From Zeimonas sp050187175 (lineage in GTDB: Bacteria > Pseudomonadota > Gammaproteobacteria > Burkholderiales > Burkholderiaceae_E), in assembly GCA_050187175.1 (NCBI GenBank), contig JBFWXS010000007.1, positions 1-64,000 of the forward strand: 64,000 nucleotides of DNA, in the 5' to 3' direction. The position numbers were made by a program, and so were the translations under genes. Of this stretch, positions 10,092 through 18,353 are shown in pieces. Below the pieces are notes generated by a model. The model saw nothing but the letters and a program-made list of their open reading frames with translations. It had not been told where the DNA came from and ran no database searches. The number at the start of each line of letters is the position of its first letter. The first letter of the stretch is position 1.

Positions 10092-10268
10092 CTAGCCCCT
10101 TGATTTGCATGAATTTTTTCTGACCGACTGGCGCCCGGTGTGCGGGCGGGACGGCGCGCGGCGCAGCCATCGGCCGGCCGTCCGCCAGTCGCTCGCGGCG
10201 CAGCACGCACGGCCGCATCCGGCGTCATTGCGACGGATCAGGGGCGAATGGGAAAGGGCTGACGGCAT
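10092..10268 (-). CDS. possible 58-residue ORF between trp leader and trpG
   Basis: An open frame starting with ATG at 10268, preceded by AAAGGAG at 9-15 nt, ends with TAG one base before the trpG ATG. The ribosome-binding site is stronger than that of trpG, which would allow coupled translation into trpG. The encoded peptide is Arg/Ser-rich with four Cys and no recognised domain, so it may be a leader ORF, a gene remnant or chance. No function is proposed. Confidence 0.25.
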   Translation of the reverse strand: MPSALSHSPLIRRNDAGCGRACCAASDWRTAGRWLRRAPSRPHTGRQSVRKNSCKSRG

Positions 10269-10475
10269 CTGGCAATCTCCTTTGATTTGGAGCCGCCGTG
10301 CCGGGAGGTACTTGAACCGCTGTCTTGCTCATCCGGTACGACGGCAAGACGCGGGCGAACCGCGACGACGTGCCGCTTCCTAGGGGAAGCGCCACCACTG
10401 AAGCATGCTGGTCGTTGCGGAACGGTTCACGGAAAACCCGCGGGTGTGAATTTTCTGGAAAATCGATTCTACCCC
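10269..10475 (-). promoter_or_regulatory. trpG leader and attenuator-like region
   Basis: Reverse-strand leader of trpGDC. A -10 element TAGAAT (complement of 10466-10471) would start transcription near 10460; no convincing -35 was found. The leader peptide at 10380-10406 follows. A hairpin CGCTTCC/GGAAGCG (10374-10380 with 10385-10391) covers the end of the leader peptide, and a second stem GTCTTGC/GCAAGAC pairs 10322-10328 with 10344-10350. No U-run follows either stem, so any terminator is not of the simple intrinsic type. Confidence 0.55.
10380..10406 (-). CDS. trpL: trp leader peptide with tandem Trp codons
   Basis: Eight-codon ORF reading MLQWWRFP, followed by TAG. Two adjacent TGG codons lie inside a leader located 290 nt before trpG, and the end of the ORF overlaps a stable hairpin. 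This is the layout of ribosome-mediated transcription attenuation, in which stalling at Trp codons senses tryptophan. Trp makes up a quarter of the peptide, far above chance. The family of leaders upstream of trpE or trpGDC in proteobacteria is well known; the assignment here is from sequence alone. Confidence 0.7.
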   Translation of the reverse strand: MLQWWRFP

Positions 10476-10518
10476 GAACCGGGAAGCTCGTGGCGAGCGC
10501 TCGATTCGAGCGTCGCCA

Positions 10519-11997
10519 TCAGCGCACAGCCGCAGCCGCGAGCTCGCCCTCGGCCGCCCGCAGGGCCGCCTCGTCCAGGCGGCCCGCCAGAGCAGTCAGA
10601 CGCAGCCGGTCCATGAGCAGGCCGATGCGCCCGTGGGCCAGCGCGAGCCTAGCGGCGACCGCCTCGTTCTCGGCATTGAGCAGATCCAGCGTCGTGCGCT
10701 CGCCGACCTCGTGACCGAGCTGCGTCGCATCGCGCCGGGCCACGCTGGCCCCTAGCGACTGTTCCAGCGCGCGCACCCGCTCGGCGCCGACGCTCAGTCC
10801 CAGCCAGGCCGAACGCACCTGCTGCGCGACCTGCTCTCGACCGCGCTCCACCTCGGCCGCGGCCTTGTCGGCCAGCCGCAGCGCCTCTTCCTCGCGAGCG
10901 CTGCGGTAGCCGCCGGTGAACAGCGGCACCGACAGCTGGACACCGATCATCCCGTTCGTGCCGGTACTGCCGGCCCGGCCGAAGTCTCCGCTGCCGCTGA
11001 GCCGGTCGCGCCCGAGCTGGGCAACCAGCTCGATGGTGGCCGCCGAGCTCCTGCCGTGCTTCACCGCCTCCCGCTTCGCCAGTTCGGCCGCCAGCCCTTG
11101 CGCCCGCAGACCAGGGTGGCCTGCGCGCGCCTCGTCCAGCCAGAACTGCAGTGGCAGCGGCGGGGGGCCTGCGGTGCGGCCGGCGGGCAGATAAGCTTTC
11201 AGGGCGCCGGCCGGCAGGCCTGTCGCGTCCGCCAGCAGCTCGCGCTTGATCAGCAGCTCGCTGTCGGCCGCGAGCAGCTGCGCGCGCAGGGCCGCCAGCC
11301 GGGCGCCGGCCTCATGGGTATCCGTGATGGGCACGGCTCCCAGCTGGAAACGGTCCCGGGCTTCGGTGGCAGCGCGCTGCACGGCGTCGAGCTGCTGCCT
11401 CAGCGCACGCACGGTCTCCTCGGCCAGAGCGAGATCGAAGTAGCGCTCCGCCGTCCGCAGCATCAGCGACTGACCCGCCGCCTGCCATTGAAGGTCCGCC
11501 AGGTCGACCGAGATGGCCAGCAGCTGCTGCTCGGCACGGCGCTTGGGGTCGTACAGCGGCTGCGCCGCGCTCACCGCCCAGCGCGACGCCGAGCCCCCCG
11601 TCACCGAGGTGCCGAAGCCCACACCGCTCGACTGTCCGAACCCCGGCGCGCTGAACCGCGCGCCGCTGATTTCGGACTGGTGGGAAGCCACGCCCACCGA
11701 ACCGACCAGGCCGACGGTAGGCCGCCACAGCGCAGCCGCCTGCTCGCGGCGCGGCTGCGCCGCCGCGTGCGCCGCGCGGGCGACGGCATATTCCTTGTCG
11801 CTCTGCGCCGCGGCGCGCCAGACCTCGGTCAGGGACGCGGGCCGGGCCGATTGCGGCTGCGCCCCCTGCACCGGCGCGGCCGGCTGAGGCTGGGCGCCCA
11901 CCGGCCGGCAAGCGAACGACAGAAGCACCAGCGGGATCGACGCGGCCATGAGCAGGCGCTGCACCGCGAGCCGGTGCCATCCCGTGGCGGCTTGCAT
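10519..11997 (-). CDS. TolC-family outer membrane efflux protein
   Basis: Outer-membrane channel of 492 residues for the RND pump encoded just upstream. After a signal peptide (hydrophobic core about residues 14-30, ending ...RPVGA) come the two repeated coiled-coil/beta halves of the family. Conserved pieces are the Pro-rich RREQAAALWRPTVGL strand start, AERYFDLALAEETVRALR helix and GVQLSVPLFTGGYRSA in the second half. Length fits TolC proteins (420-500). The start at 11997 is the first Met giving a signal peptide, 2 nt after the DUF2892 stop. It is the last gene of the adaptor-RND-DUF2892-TolC operon. Confidence 0.88.
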   Translation of the reverse strand: MQAATGWHRLAVQRLLMAASIPLVLLSFACRPVGAQPQPAAPVQGAQPQSARPASLTEVWRAAAQSDKEYAVARAAHAAAQPRREQAAALWRPTVGLVGSVGVASHQSEISGARFSAPGFGQSSGVGFGTSVTGGSASRWAVSAAQPLYDPKRRAEQQLLAISVDLADLQWQAAGQSLMLRTAERYFDLALAEETVRALRQQLDAVQRAATEARDRFQLGAVPITDTHEAGARLAALRAQLLAADSELLIKRELLADATGLPAGALKAYLPAGRTAGPPPLPLQFWLDEARAGHPGLRAQGLAAELAKREAVKHGRSSAATIELVAQLGRDRLSGSGDFGRAGSTGTNGMIGVQLSVPLFTGGYRSAREEEALRLADKAAAEVERGREQVAQQVRSAWLGLSVGAERVRALEQSLGASVARRDATQLGHEVGERTTLDLLNAENEAVAARLALAHGRIGLLMDRLRLTALAGRLDEAALRAAEGELAAAAVR

Positions 11998-11999
11998 GC

Positions 12000-12209
12000 T
12001 CAGGCTCCCTGGCGCACGCCGAGCTTGCGCAGGATGGATTCCATCAGGCACCACTTGGTCAGCCCGCTCTGCAGCAGATTGGCGCCCACGAAGGCAGTGA
12101 AGGCCAGCCACCACTGGTTGACGAAGATCGGGCTGCCGGGGATGCCCAGCGCCAGCGACAGCAGGATGAAGGCGCCCGCCACGACGCGAACGAGTTGCCA
12201 GGAAGTCAT
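12000..12209 (-). CDS. DUF2892 (YgaP-like) inner membrane protein
   Basis: Small protein of 69 residues with two hydrophobic segments (about 7-25 and 34-50) and the GIPGSPIFVNQWWLAFTAFV pattern of DUF2892 proteins, which are found alone or fused to rhodanese domains as in YgaP. GGAGAA stands 5-10 nt before the ATG, and the start overlaps the RND gene stop by 4 nt. DUF2892 proteins often sit beside sulfide or persulfide genes, in line with the sulfide:quinone oxidoreductase nearby. The role is not known. Confidence 0.75.
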   Translation of the reverse strand: MTSWQLVRVVAGAFILLSLALGIPGSPIFVNQWWLAFTAFVGANLLQSGLTKWCLMESILRKLGVRQGA

Positions 12210-15200
12210 GCGTTTTCTCCTTGAGGGGACGGGGGATGGACGATCGCGTCCAGCCGGTTCCGGTACGCGACGAAGTAAAGAATGGGGATCACGACCAGCG
12301 TCAGCACGGTGGAGACGAAGATGCCGAAGATCAGCGAGATCGCCAGGCCGTTGAAGATCGGGTCGTCGAGAATGAAGAAAGCGCCCAGCATGGCCGCCAC
12401 GCCGGTCAGCACGATGGGCTGCGCGCGCGTGACGGCCGAGCGCACGATCGCCTGCTTGAAGTCCGCGCCCTGGCGCAGCTGCAGGTTGATGAAGTCCACC
12501 AGCAGGATGGAATTGCGCACGATGATGCCGGCCAGCGCGATCATGCCTATCATGCTGGTGGCGGTGTACTGCGCGCCCAGCAAGGCGTGGCCCGGCATCA
12601 CGCCGATGATGGTCAACGGAATCGGAGCCATGATGATCAGCGGCGTCAGATATGAACCGAACTGCGCCACCACCAGCAGGTAGATCAGCACCAGTCCGAC
12701 ACCATAGGCGAGCCCCATGTCGCGGAAGGTCTCGTAGGTGATCTGCCACTCGCCGTCCCACTTCAGCGTGTAATCGCGATACGCATCGTCGGGCTGGCCG
12801 ATGAAATGCTCCTGCAGCGTGCCGCCGCCCGGCGTGCCGATCGCGGCCAGTTCGGAACGCATGCGGAACATGCCGTAGAGCGGGCTGTCCAGCGCGCCGG
12901 CCATGTCGGCCACCACGAAGTTCACCGGCAGCAGGTCCTTGTGGTGGATCGGCTGCTCGCTCAACTGATCGCTGAGCGTGACGAGCTCCCTGATCGGCAC
13001 CGGCTTTCCGTCGGCGCTGCGCACGGTGAGCTGCAACAGCGCATGCAGGTCGCCGTGCTGCTCGGGCGGCAGCTGCAGAACCGCCGCGGCCGGATACTTG
13101 CTCTCGTCATGCAGGAACGCGGTGGCCTCGCCGGCCAGTCCTGCGCGCAAGGTCGTGACGATCGCCTGCTGCGGAACGCCGAGCATGGAGGCCTTCTGGC
13201 GGTCGACCAGCAGCATCGTCTTCGGCGCCGCAGCGATGCTGCTGTCGTCCACGTCGACCACGCCCGGCGTGCGCTCGAACACCGCGCGCACGGCCTTTGC
13301 CACCTGCTGCCGGCCGGCCGCATCGGGGCCGTAGATCTCGGCCACGATGGGCGACAGCACCGGCGGTCCGGGCGGCACTTCGACCACCTTGACGTTCGCG
13401 CCGAAGCGCGCGCCTATCCTCTGCAGCTCGGGCCGCACGCGCATGGCGATGACATGGCTCTGGTCCTTGCGCGCCGACTTGTCGACCAGGTTGACCTGCA
13501 GGTCGCCGACGTTGCCGCCGGCGCGCAGATAGTACTGGCGCACCAGCCCGTTGAAGTTGATCGGCGAAGCCGTGCCCGCGTAAGCCTGGTAGTCGGTGAC
13601 TTCGGGCACCGCCGCCAGATGCCCGCCCAGTTCGCGCAGCACCGCGGCCGTCTGCTCGACCGGCGTGCCGGCGGGCATGTCGACGATGACCTGGAACTCC
13701 GACTTGTTGTCGAAGGGCAGCATCTTCAGCAGCACCAGACCGGTGGCCGGCAAGGCGAGCGACACCGCGATCAGCAGCGCTACGCCCAGCCCCAGCAGGC
13801 CGCGGTTGCGAGTGCCCCGCCGTTCGTCCAGCAGCGGTCGGAAGATCCGCTCGAAGAGGGGTGCGATGCGAGCGGCCAGTCCGGAGTGGACTGCTGCGTG
13901 CGACTGGCCTTCGTCGCGCAGCTCGCCTTCGTCATGGGGCTGGCCTTTGTCATGCGGCTGGCGTTCGTCATGCGGCGCATCGTGCATCGCCCTCATCCAG
14001 AGCCGCGCTAGCCACGGCGTGATGATGAAGGCGATCGCCAGCGACAGCAGCATGCCCATGCTGGCGTTGATCGGGATCGGGCTCATGTACGGCCCCATCA
14101 GGCCCGAGACGAAGGCCATGGGCAGCAAGGCGGCGATGACCGTCAAGGTCGCCAGGATGGTCGGGCCGCCGACTTCGTCCACCGCGCCCGGAATGATGGC
14201 GGCCAGCGGCCGGCCCGGATACAGCTGCTGGTGCCGGTGTATGTTCTCGACGACGACGATGGCGTCGTCCACCAGGATGCCGATCGAAAAGATCAGCGCG
14301 AACAGCGACACGCGATTGAGCGTGAAGCCCCAGGCCCACGACGCGAACAGCGTCACCGTCAGCGTCAGGACCACCGCGCTGCCCACGATGGCCGCCTCGC
14401 GCCGGCCGAGCGCGAAGAAGACCAGCGCGACCACCGACGCGGTGGCGAACAGCAGCTTCTGCATCAGCGTCCGCGCCTTGTCGTTCGCCGAAGCGCCGTA
14501 GTTGCGCGTCTCGGCCACCTGGACTTCGCCCGGGATCACCGTGTTGCGCAGCTCGGCCACCCGCTTCATCACGGCATCGGCCACGTCGATCGCGTTCTCA
14601 CCCGCCTTCTTCGTCACCGCGATCGTGACCGCCGGGTACTCGGCCGGCGCGGCGCCCTCCTTGCCGGCGACGCCATGCCAGACGTAGCGGCTCGGCGGCG
14701 GCGGACCGTCGCGCACCAGTGCCACGTCGCGCAGGAACACCGGCCTGCCGCCGCGCACGCTGACCACCAGCTCGGCCACCTCGTCGGCATGGCGCAGGAA
14801 GGGGCCGGATTCGATCGATATCGAGCGATTGCCGGCAATCAGTTCGCCGACCGGCAGCCCCAGATTGGCGGACAGCAGTGCCTGCCGCAAGTCGGAGACG
14901 GTGAGGCCGACGCTGCTCATGCGCAGCGGGTCGATCTCCACCATGACCGCGCGGCCCGGCCCGCCCACCGTGGTGACTTCACGGGTGCCGCGCACGCGCT
15001 TGAGGTCGGCCTCGATGCTGTGCGCCACGCGCTCGAGGTCGAAGGCGCCCGTCGACGGGTTCTCGCTGAACAGCGTCAGCGTGACGATAGGCACGTCGTC
15101 GATGCCCTTGGGCTTGACGATGGGATCGAGCACGCCCAGGCCCTTAGGCAGCCAATCGGCATTCGAGCTCACCGTGTCGTACAGTCGCACCAGCGCCTCA

Positions 15201-15568
15201 GTGCGGGTCACGCCGACCTTGAACTGGACGGTGAGCACGGCCAGGCCGGGCCGCGACACCGACATGACGTGCTCGACGTCAAGGATCTGGCTCAGCACCT
15301 GCTCGGCCGGCACGGTCACCATCTGCTCGACGTCGCGCACGGCGGCCCCCGGAAACGGGATCAGGACGTTCGCCATCGTCACGTTGATCTGCGGCTCTTC
15401 CTCGCGCGGGGTCACCCCGACGGCGAACAGTCCTAGCAGCAGCGCGACGAGCGCGAGCAGCGGCGTGATCTGCGCGCCCTGAAAGAAGGCGGCGATGCGG
15501 CCCGACATGCCCATGGCGGCCATCCCGGAACGGTCGGATCGGGTCTTCATGGCGGATCGAGTCTTCAT
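12206..15568 (-). CDS. RND-family efflux permease
   Basis: Inner-membrane pump subunit of 1120 residues, of typical RND length. It has an N-terminal membrane helix (about 33-51), two large periplasmic domains and two sets of membrane helices. The proton-relay pair Asp434-Asp435 is in the helix SIGILVDDAIVVVENI. The PREEEPQI segment after helix 1 is seen in HAE-type relatives with broad substrates. The central cytoplasmic loop holds four tandem hexapeptide repeats rich in His, Asp and Glu (about 532-555), absent from ordinary family members. The ATG at 15568 lies 11 nt after the adaptor stop; a second in-frame ATG at 15550 is possible because the first codons are duplicated. The substrate is unknown. 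Confidence 0.9.
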   Translation of the reverse strand: MKTRSAMKTRSDRSGMAAMGMSGRIAAFFQGAQITPLLALVALLLGLFAVGVTPREEEPQINVTMANVLIPFPGAAVRDVEQMVTVPAEQVLSQILDVEHVMSVSRPGLAVLTVQFKVGVTRTEALVRLYDTVSSNADWLPKGLGVLDPIVKPKGIDDVPIVTLTLFSENPSTGAFDLERVAHSIEADLKRVRGTREVTTVGGPGRAVMVEIDPLRMSSVGLTVSDLRQALLSANLGLPVGELIAGNRSISIESGPFLRHADEVAELVVSVRGGRPVFLRDVALVRDGPPPPSRYVWHGVAGKEGAAPAEYPAVTIAVTKKAGENAIDVADAVMKRVAELRNTVIPGEVQVAETRNYGASANDKARTLMQKLLFATASVVALVFFALGRREAAIVGSAVVLTLTVTLFASWAWGFTLNRVSLFALIFSIGILVDDAIVVVENIHRHQQLYPGRPLAAIIPGAVDEVGGPTILATLTVIAALLPMAFVSGLMGPYMSPIPINASMGMLLSLAIAFIITPWLARLWMRAMHDAPHDERQPHDKGQPHDEGELRDEGQSHAAVHSGLAARIAPLFERIFRPLLDERRGTRNRGLLGLGVALLIAVSLALPATGLVLLKMLPFDNKSEFQVIVDMPAGTPVEQTAAVLRELGGHLAAVPEVTDYQAYAGTASPINFNGLVRQYYLRAGGNVGDLQVNLVDKSARKDQSHVIAMRVRPELQRIGARFGANVKVVEVPPGPPVLSPIVAEIYGPDAAGRQQVAKAVRAVFERTPGVVDVDDSSIAAAPKTMLLVDRQKASMLGVPQQAIVTTLRAGLAGEATAFLHDESKYPAAAVLQLPPEQHGDLHALLQLTVRSADGKPVPIRELVTLSDQLSEQPIHHKDLLPVNFVVADMAGALDSPLYGMFRMRSELAAIGTPGGGTLQEHFIGQPDDAYRDYTLKWDGEWQITYETFRDMGLAYGVGLVLIYLLVVAQFGSYLTPLIIMAPIPLTIIGVMPGHALLGAQYTATSMIGMIALAGIIVRNSILLVDFINLQLRQGADFKQAIVRSAVTRAQPIVLTGVAAMLGAFFILDDPIFNGLAISLIFGIFVSTVLTLVVIPILYFVAYRNRLDAIVHPPSPQGENA
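13904..13975. repeat. four tandem 18-bp units inside the RND gene
   Basis: Four consecutive 18-bp units starting at 13904, 13922, 13940 and 13958, each similar to CTGGCCTTCGTCATGCGG. On the coding strand they encode hexapeptides of the type Pro-His-Asp-Glu-Gly-Gln. The units differ at a few positions, so the array is not freshly amplified. Confidence 0.9.
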
Positions 15569-15579
15569 AGCGGTCCGTC

Positions 15580-16710
15580 TCAGCGCATGCGCGCAGCGGC
15601 TTGAGGATCGGTCACGACCTGCTCGCCGGCCATCAGACCCGACAGCACCTCGACACGCCCCTCGGCGGCTCGCCCCAGCCGGACCTGGCGCAGCACGGGC
15701 TTGCCCTGCGGGTCGAGCACGTACAGGCCGGTCATCTCCGCGCGGCGCACGACGGCGCTTGCCGGCACCGACAGCGGGGTCGGCGGGCCGGCAGCGGAGC
15801 CGCGTGCGTGAGCCTGAGTGCCGGCGTGGGTGCCGACCTGCAAGCCGACCTGCGAGCCAGCCTGCGTGTCGCCGCGCGCCACCGGCAGCCACAGCCGCGC
15901 GAACATGCCGGGCGCGATGCCCTCGACACCGCGCGGCAGATCGGCGCGGATCTGGACCGTATGCGTCGCCGCGTCGACGGTCGGCAGCAGCTGCACCCTG
16001 GCGGGCGCCACCGATGCGCCGGACGCCGGCAGGCCAGGCAGTTCGATGCGAACCTTCGCGTCTCCCGGCAGGCGGCCGGCAAGCGACTGCGGCACCGCCG
16101 CCGTGACGCGCAGCGCCGTCGGGTCGTACAGCGTCAGCAAGGCGCGGCCGGGCATGGCCATGTCACCCAGCGACACCGGCACCTCGGACACCACGCCCGC
16201 GAACGGCGCGCGAACGAGGTGGTAGCCGCTCTGCGTGCGCGACGCGCTGGCCTGCGCGAGTAGCGCATTGGCTTGGGCCTGCGCCGACTTGTAGGCCGAC
16301 TCAGCGCGCTCCATGGCCGCCTGGCTGATGTAGTTCTTCTGGAACAGCCGCTGCTGACGCTCGAAGTCCTTGGCCGCCAGCTCCAGCGCCGCGCGCGCCG
16401 CCTGCACTTGCGCATCGCTCGCGGTGGCGTTCTGCTCGGCCGCCCGTGCGTCGAGGCGCAGCAGCAGCTGGCCTGCCTTCACGCGATCGCCCACCTTGAC
16501 GTCCAGCTGCACCACCGCCCCCGGCACCTGGGCTGCAACCACGGTCTGCCGGACGGCCTCGACGACGCCGTCGAACGCCGCCGTCGCAGTGCCGGCAGCG
16601 GCGACCGCCGTCGTGGCCGTCAATGGCTGAGGCGGCGTCTGCGCGAACGCGTGCAGACCCGTCATCAGAGCGACAGCCGCGAAGGGAAGTACAGAGCGGA
16701 CGTCAAGCAT
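15580..16710 (-). CDS. periplasmic adaptor of RND efflux pump (HlyD/MFP family)
   Basis: Membrane fusion protein of 376 residues with a cleavable signal peptide ending near AFAQ. The lipoyl/barrel half-motif GAVVQLDVKVGDRVKAGQLL and the return strand VRAPFAGVVSEVPVSLGD flank a coiled-coil hairpin of about 70 residues. There is no lipobox, so anchoring is not by lipid. A Gly-Thr-Gln-His-rich insert (about residues 278-303) made of imperfect repeats is unusual. GTG at 16719 is an alternative start; ATG at 16710 was preferred. First gene of the pump operon, divergent from the sulfide:quinone oxidoreductase gene. Confidence 0.87.
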   Translation of the reverse strand: MLDVRSVLPFAAVALMTGLHAFAQTPPQPLTATTAVAAAGTATAAFDGVVEAVRQTVVAAQVPGAVVQLDVKVGDRVKAGQLLLRLDARAAEQNATASDAQVQAARAALELAAKDFERQQRLFQKNYISQAAMERAESAYKSAQAQANALLAQASASRTQSGYHLVRAPFAGVVSEVPVSLGDMAMPGRALLTLYDPTALRVTAAVPQSLAGRLPGDAKVRIELPGLPASGASVAPARVQLLPTVDAATHTVQIRADLPRGVEGIAPGMFARLWLPVARGDTQAGSQVGLQVGTHAGTQAHARGSAAGPPTPLSVPASAVVRRAEMTGLYVLDPQGKPVLRQVRLGRAAEGRVEVLSGLMAGEQVVTDPQAAARMR

Positions 16711-16787
16711 GGAAATCACTCTCGGAGAGGAGCCGCCGGCAAGCAGCGGCCTTGTCGAACGGGTCCGGCACCGCCGCCGATTGCATC

Positions 16788-16823
16788 ATTAATTTAGATC
16801 ACTATTAATTTAGAATAATCTAA
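16788..16823. promoter_or_regulatory. AT-rich operator between pump operon and sqr
   Basis: In a GC-rich setting this short stretch is almost pure AT. It has a perfect direct repeat ATTAATTTAGA (16788-16798 and 16804-16814) and a perfect inverted repeat TTAGA-N4-TCTAA (16810-16823), with a possible -10 TAATAT at 16821-16826. Such TA-rich dyads are typical operators of ArsR-family sensors, including the persulfide-responsive BigR type. No ArsR gene is in the window, so the regulator is unidentified. Confidence 0.5.
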
Positions 16824-16878
16824 TATACAATGGATTGCAAGACGTCCCCATGAGCCCAACCGATGGGAGTTTGAAACC

Positions 16879-18342
16879 ATGGAACACCGCACCGATCACG
16901 GCGCCACCGACGAGGCGCTTCCCACTGGCAAGGCGCTCCCCATTGATGAGACGCTGCCTCCCCTGCCCGGCCGGCGCCGAGCCGTTCTGAGGCTCGGCAT
17001 GGCCGGCGCCGCCGGCCTGGCGCGCCTGCCGGGCATCGCACGCATCCCGGGCATCAGCCGTGCGCCAGGCATCGCCCTGGCGCCGGGCCTCGCGCTGACA
17101 CCGGCAGTCGCCGGCGCGGCGAACAAGGTCAGGACCGGCGCGCGTATCGTCATCGCGGGCGCCGGTGCGGCGGGGCTGGCCGCGGCATCGCGTCTTTCCG
17201 AGGCGCTGGACGGCGCGAAGATCACGCTGATCGACGCCCGCAAGGAACACCTCTACCAACCCGGCTTCACGCTGGTGGCCTCGGGCATCAAGCCGGCCAG
17301 CTACGTGGTGTCCAGCACTGCCGAGTACGTGCCTGCAGGAGTGGAGCTGGTGCAGGAACGCGTGGCCGAGTTCGATCCCGACGGCAAAAAGGTCCTTACC
17401 GACAGCGGCAAGGCCTACGAGTACGACTTCCTCATTGTCGCCACCGGCATGACGCTGGAGTACGGGCTGATCGAGGGGATGGACGAGAAGCTGATCGGCC
17501 GGGACGGCATCGGCAGCATCTATCACAGCCCGGCAGCGGCCGCGGCCACCTGGCACGCCATGTCGAGGTTCGCGGACAATGGCGGCCGCGGCATATTCCT
17601 GCGCCCTGGCACCGAGATGAAATGCGCGGGCGCTCCGCTGAAGTACACGTTCATCACCGAGGACTACCTGACTCGTCGCGGCCGGCGCAGCATCGCGGAG
17701 CTGGTCTACAACTCGAACAGCAAGGCGCTGTTCGGCGTCCCCATCGTCTCGGAGAAGGTCCGCATGCTGTTCCAGCAGCGCGGCATCCGCGTGAACTATG
17801 AGCGCGTCCTCAAGGCCATAGACCCGGGCCGGCGCATCGCCACCTTCAGCACGCCCGGCGGCACCGAGGAGCAAGGCTACGATTTCATCCACGTCATTCC
17901 GCCGATGCGGGCGCCGGAGCCCATCCGCAATAGTCCGCTGCGCTGGCAGACCGGTCCGTGGGCGGCCGAAGGCTGGATGGAAGTCGACCAGGGCACGCTG
18001 CGTCATCTGCGCTACCGCAACGTGTTCGGCGTCGGCGACATCGCCGGCGTGCCCAAGGGCAAGACGGCGGCCAGCGTGAAGTGGCAGGTGCCGGTGGCCG
18101 TCGAACACCTGGTCGCCGAGATCGCGGGCCGGACCTCGGACGCGCTCTACACGGGCTATACCTCGTGCCCGCTGATCACGCGGCTGGGCCGGGCCATGCT
18201 GGTGGAGTTCGACTACCAGAACAACCTGGTGCCGTCGTTCCCCGGCGTGATCGCGCCGCTCGAGGAGCTGTGGATCAGCTGGGTCATGAAGACAATGGCC
18301 CTGAAGCCCACTTATATCAGCATGCTGCGCGGACGCGCATAA
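16879..18342 (+). CDS. sqr: sulfide:quinone oxidoreductase, type II-like
   Basis: FAD-dependent enzyme of 487 residues expected to oxidise sulfide and pass electrons to quinone at the membrane. The dinucleotide motif GAGAAG is at 94-99. Both catalytic cysteines of type II SQRs are present: Cys249 in MKCAGAPLKYTFITEDYL and Cys430 in YTSCPLITRLG; these segments resemble mitochondrial SQOR. The N-terminal ~85 residues are extra: a polar lead, a twin-arginine-like GRRRAVLRLGMAGAAG and a run of Pro-Gly-Ile/Leu units repeated about every five residues. Export by Tat is possible but unusual for SQR. It is divergent from the RND pump and followed after 11 bp by a small membrane protein gene. Confidence 0.85.
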   Translation: MEHRTDHGATDEALPTGKALPIDETLPPLPGRRRAVLRLGMAGAAGLARLPGIARIPGISRAPGIALAPGLALTPAVAGAANKVRTGARIVIAGAGAAGLAAASRLSEALDGAKITLIDARKEHLYQPGFTLVASGIKPASYVVSSTAEYVPAGVELVQERVAEFDPDGKKVLTDSGKAYEYDFLIVATGMTLEYGLIEGMDEKLIGRDGIGSIYHSPAAAAATWHAMSRFADNGGRGIFLRPGTEMKCAGAPLKYTFITEDYLTRRGRRSIAELVYNSNSKALFGVPIVSEKVRMLFQQRGIRVNYERVLKAIDPGRRIATFSTPGGTEEQGYDFIHVIPPMRAPEPIRNSPLRWQTGPWAAEGWMEVDQGTLRHLRYRNVFGVGDIAGVPKGKTAASVKWQVPVAVEHLVAEIAGRTSDALYTGYTSCPLITRLGRAMLVEFDYQNNLVPSFPGVIAPLEELWISWVMKTMALKPTYISMLRGRA

Positions 18343-18353
18343 GGAGAGTCGTC

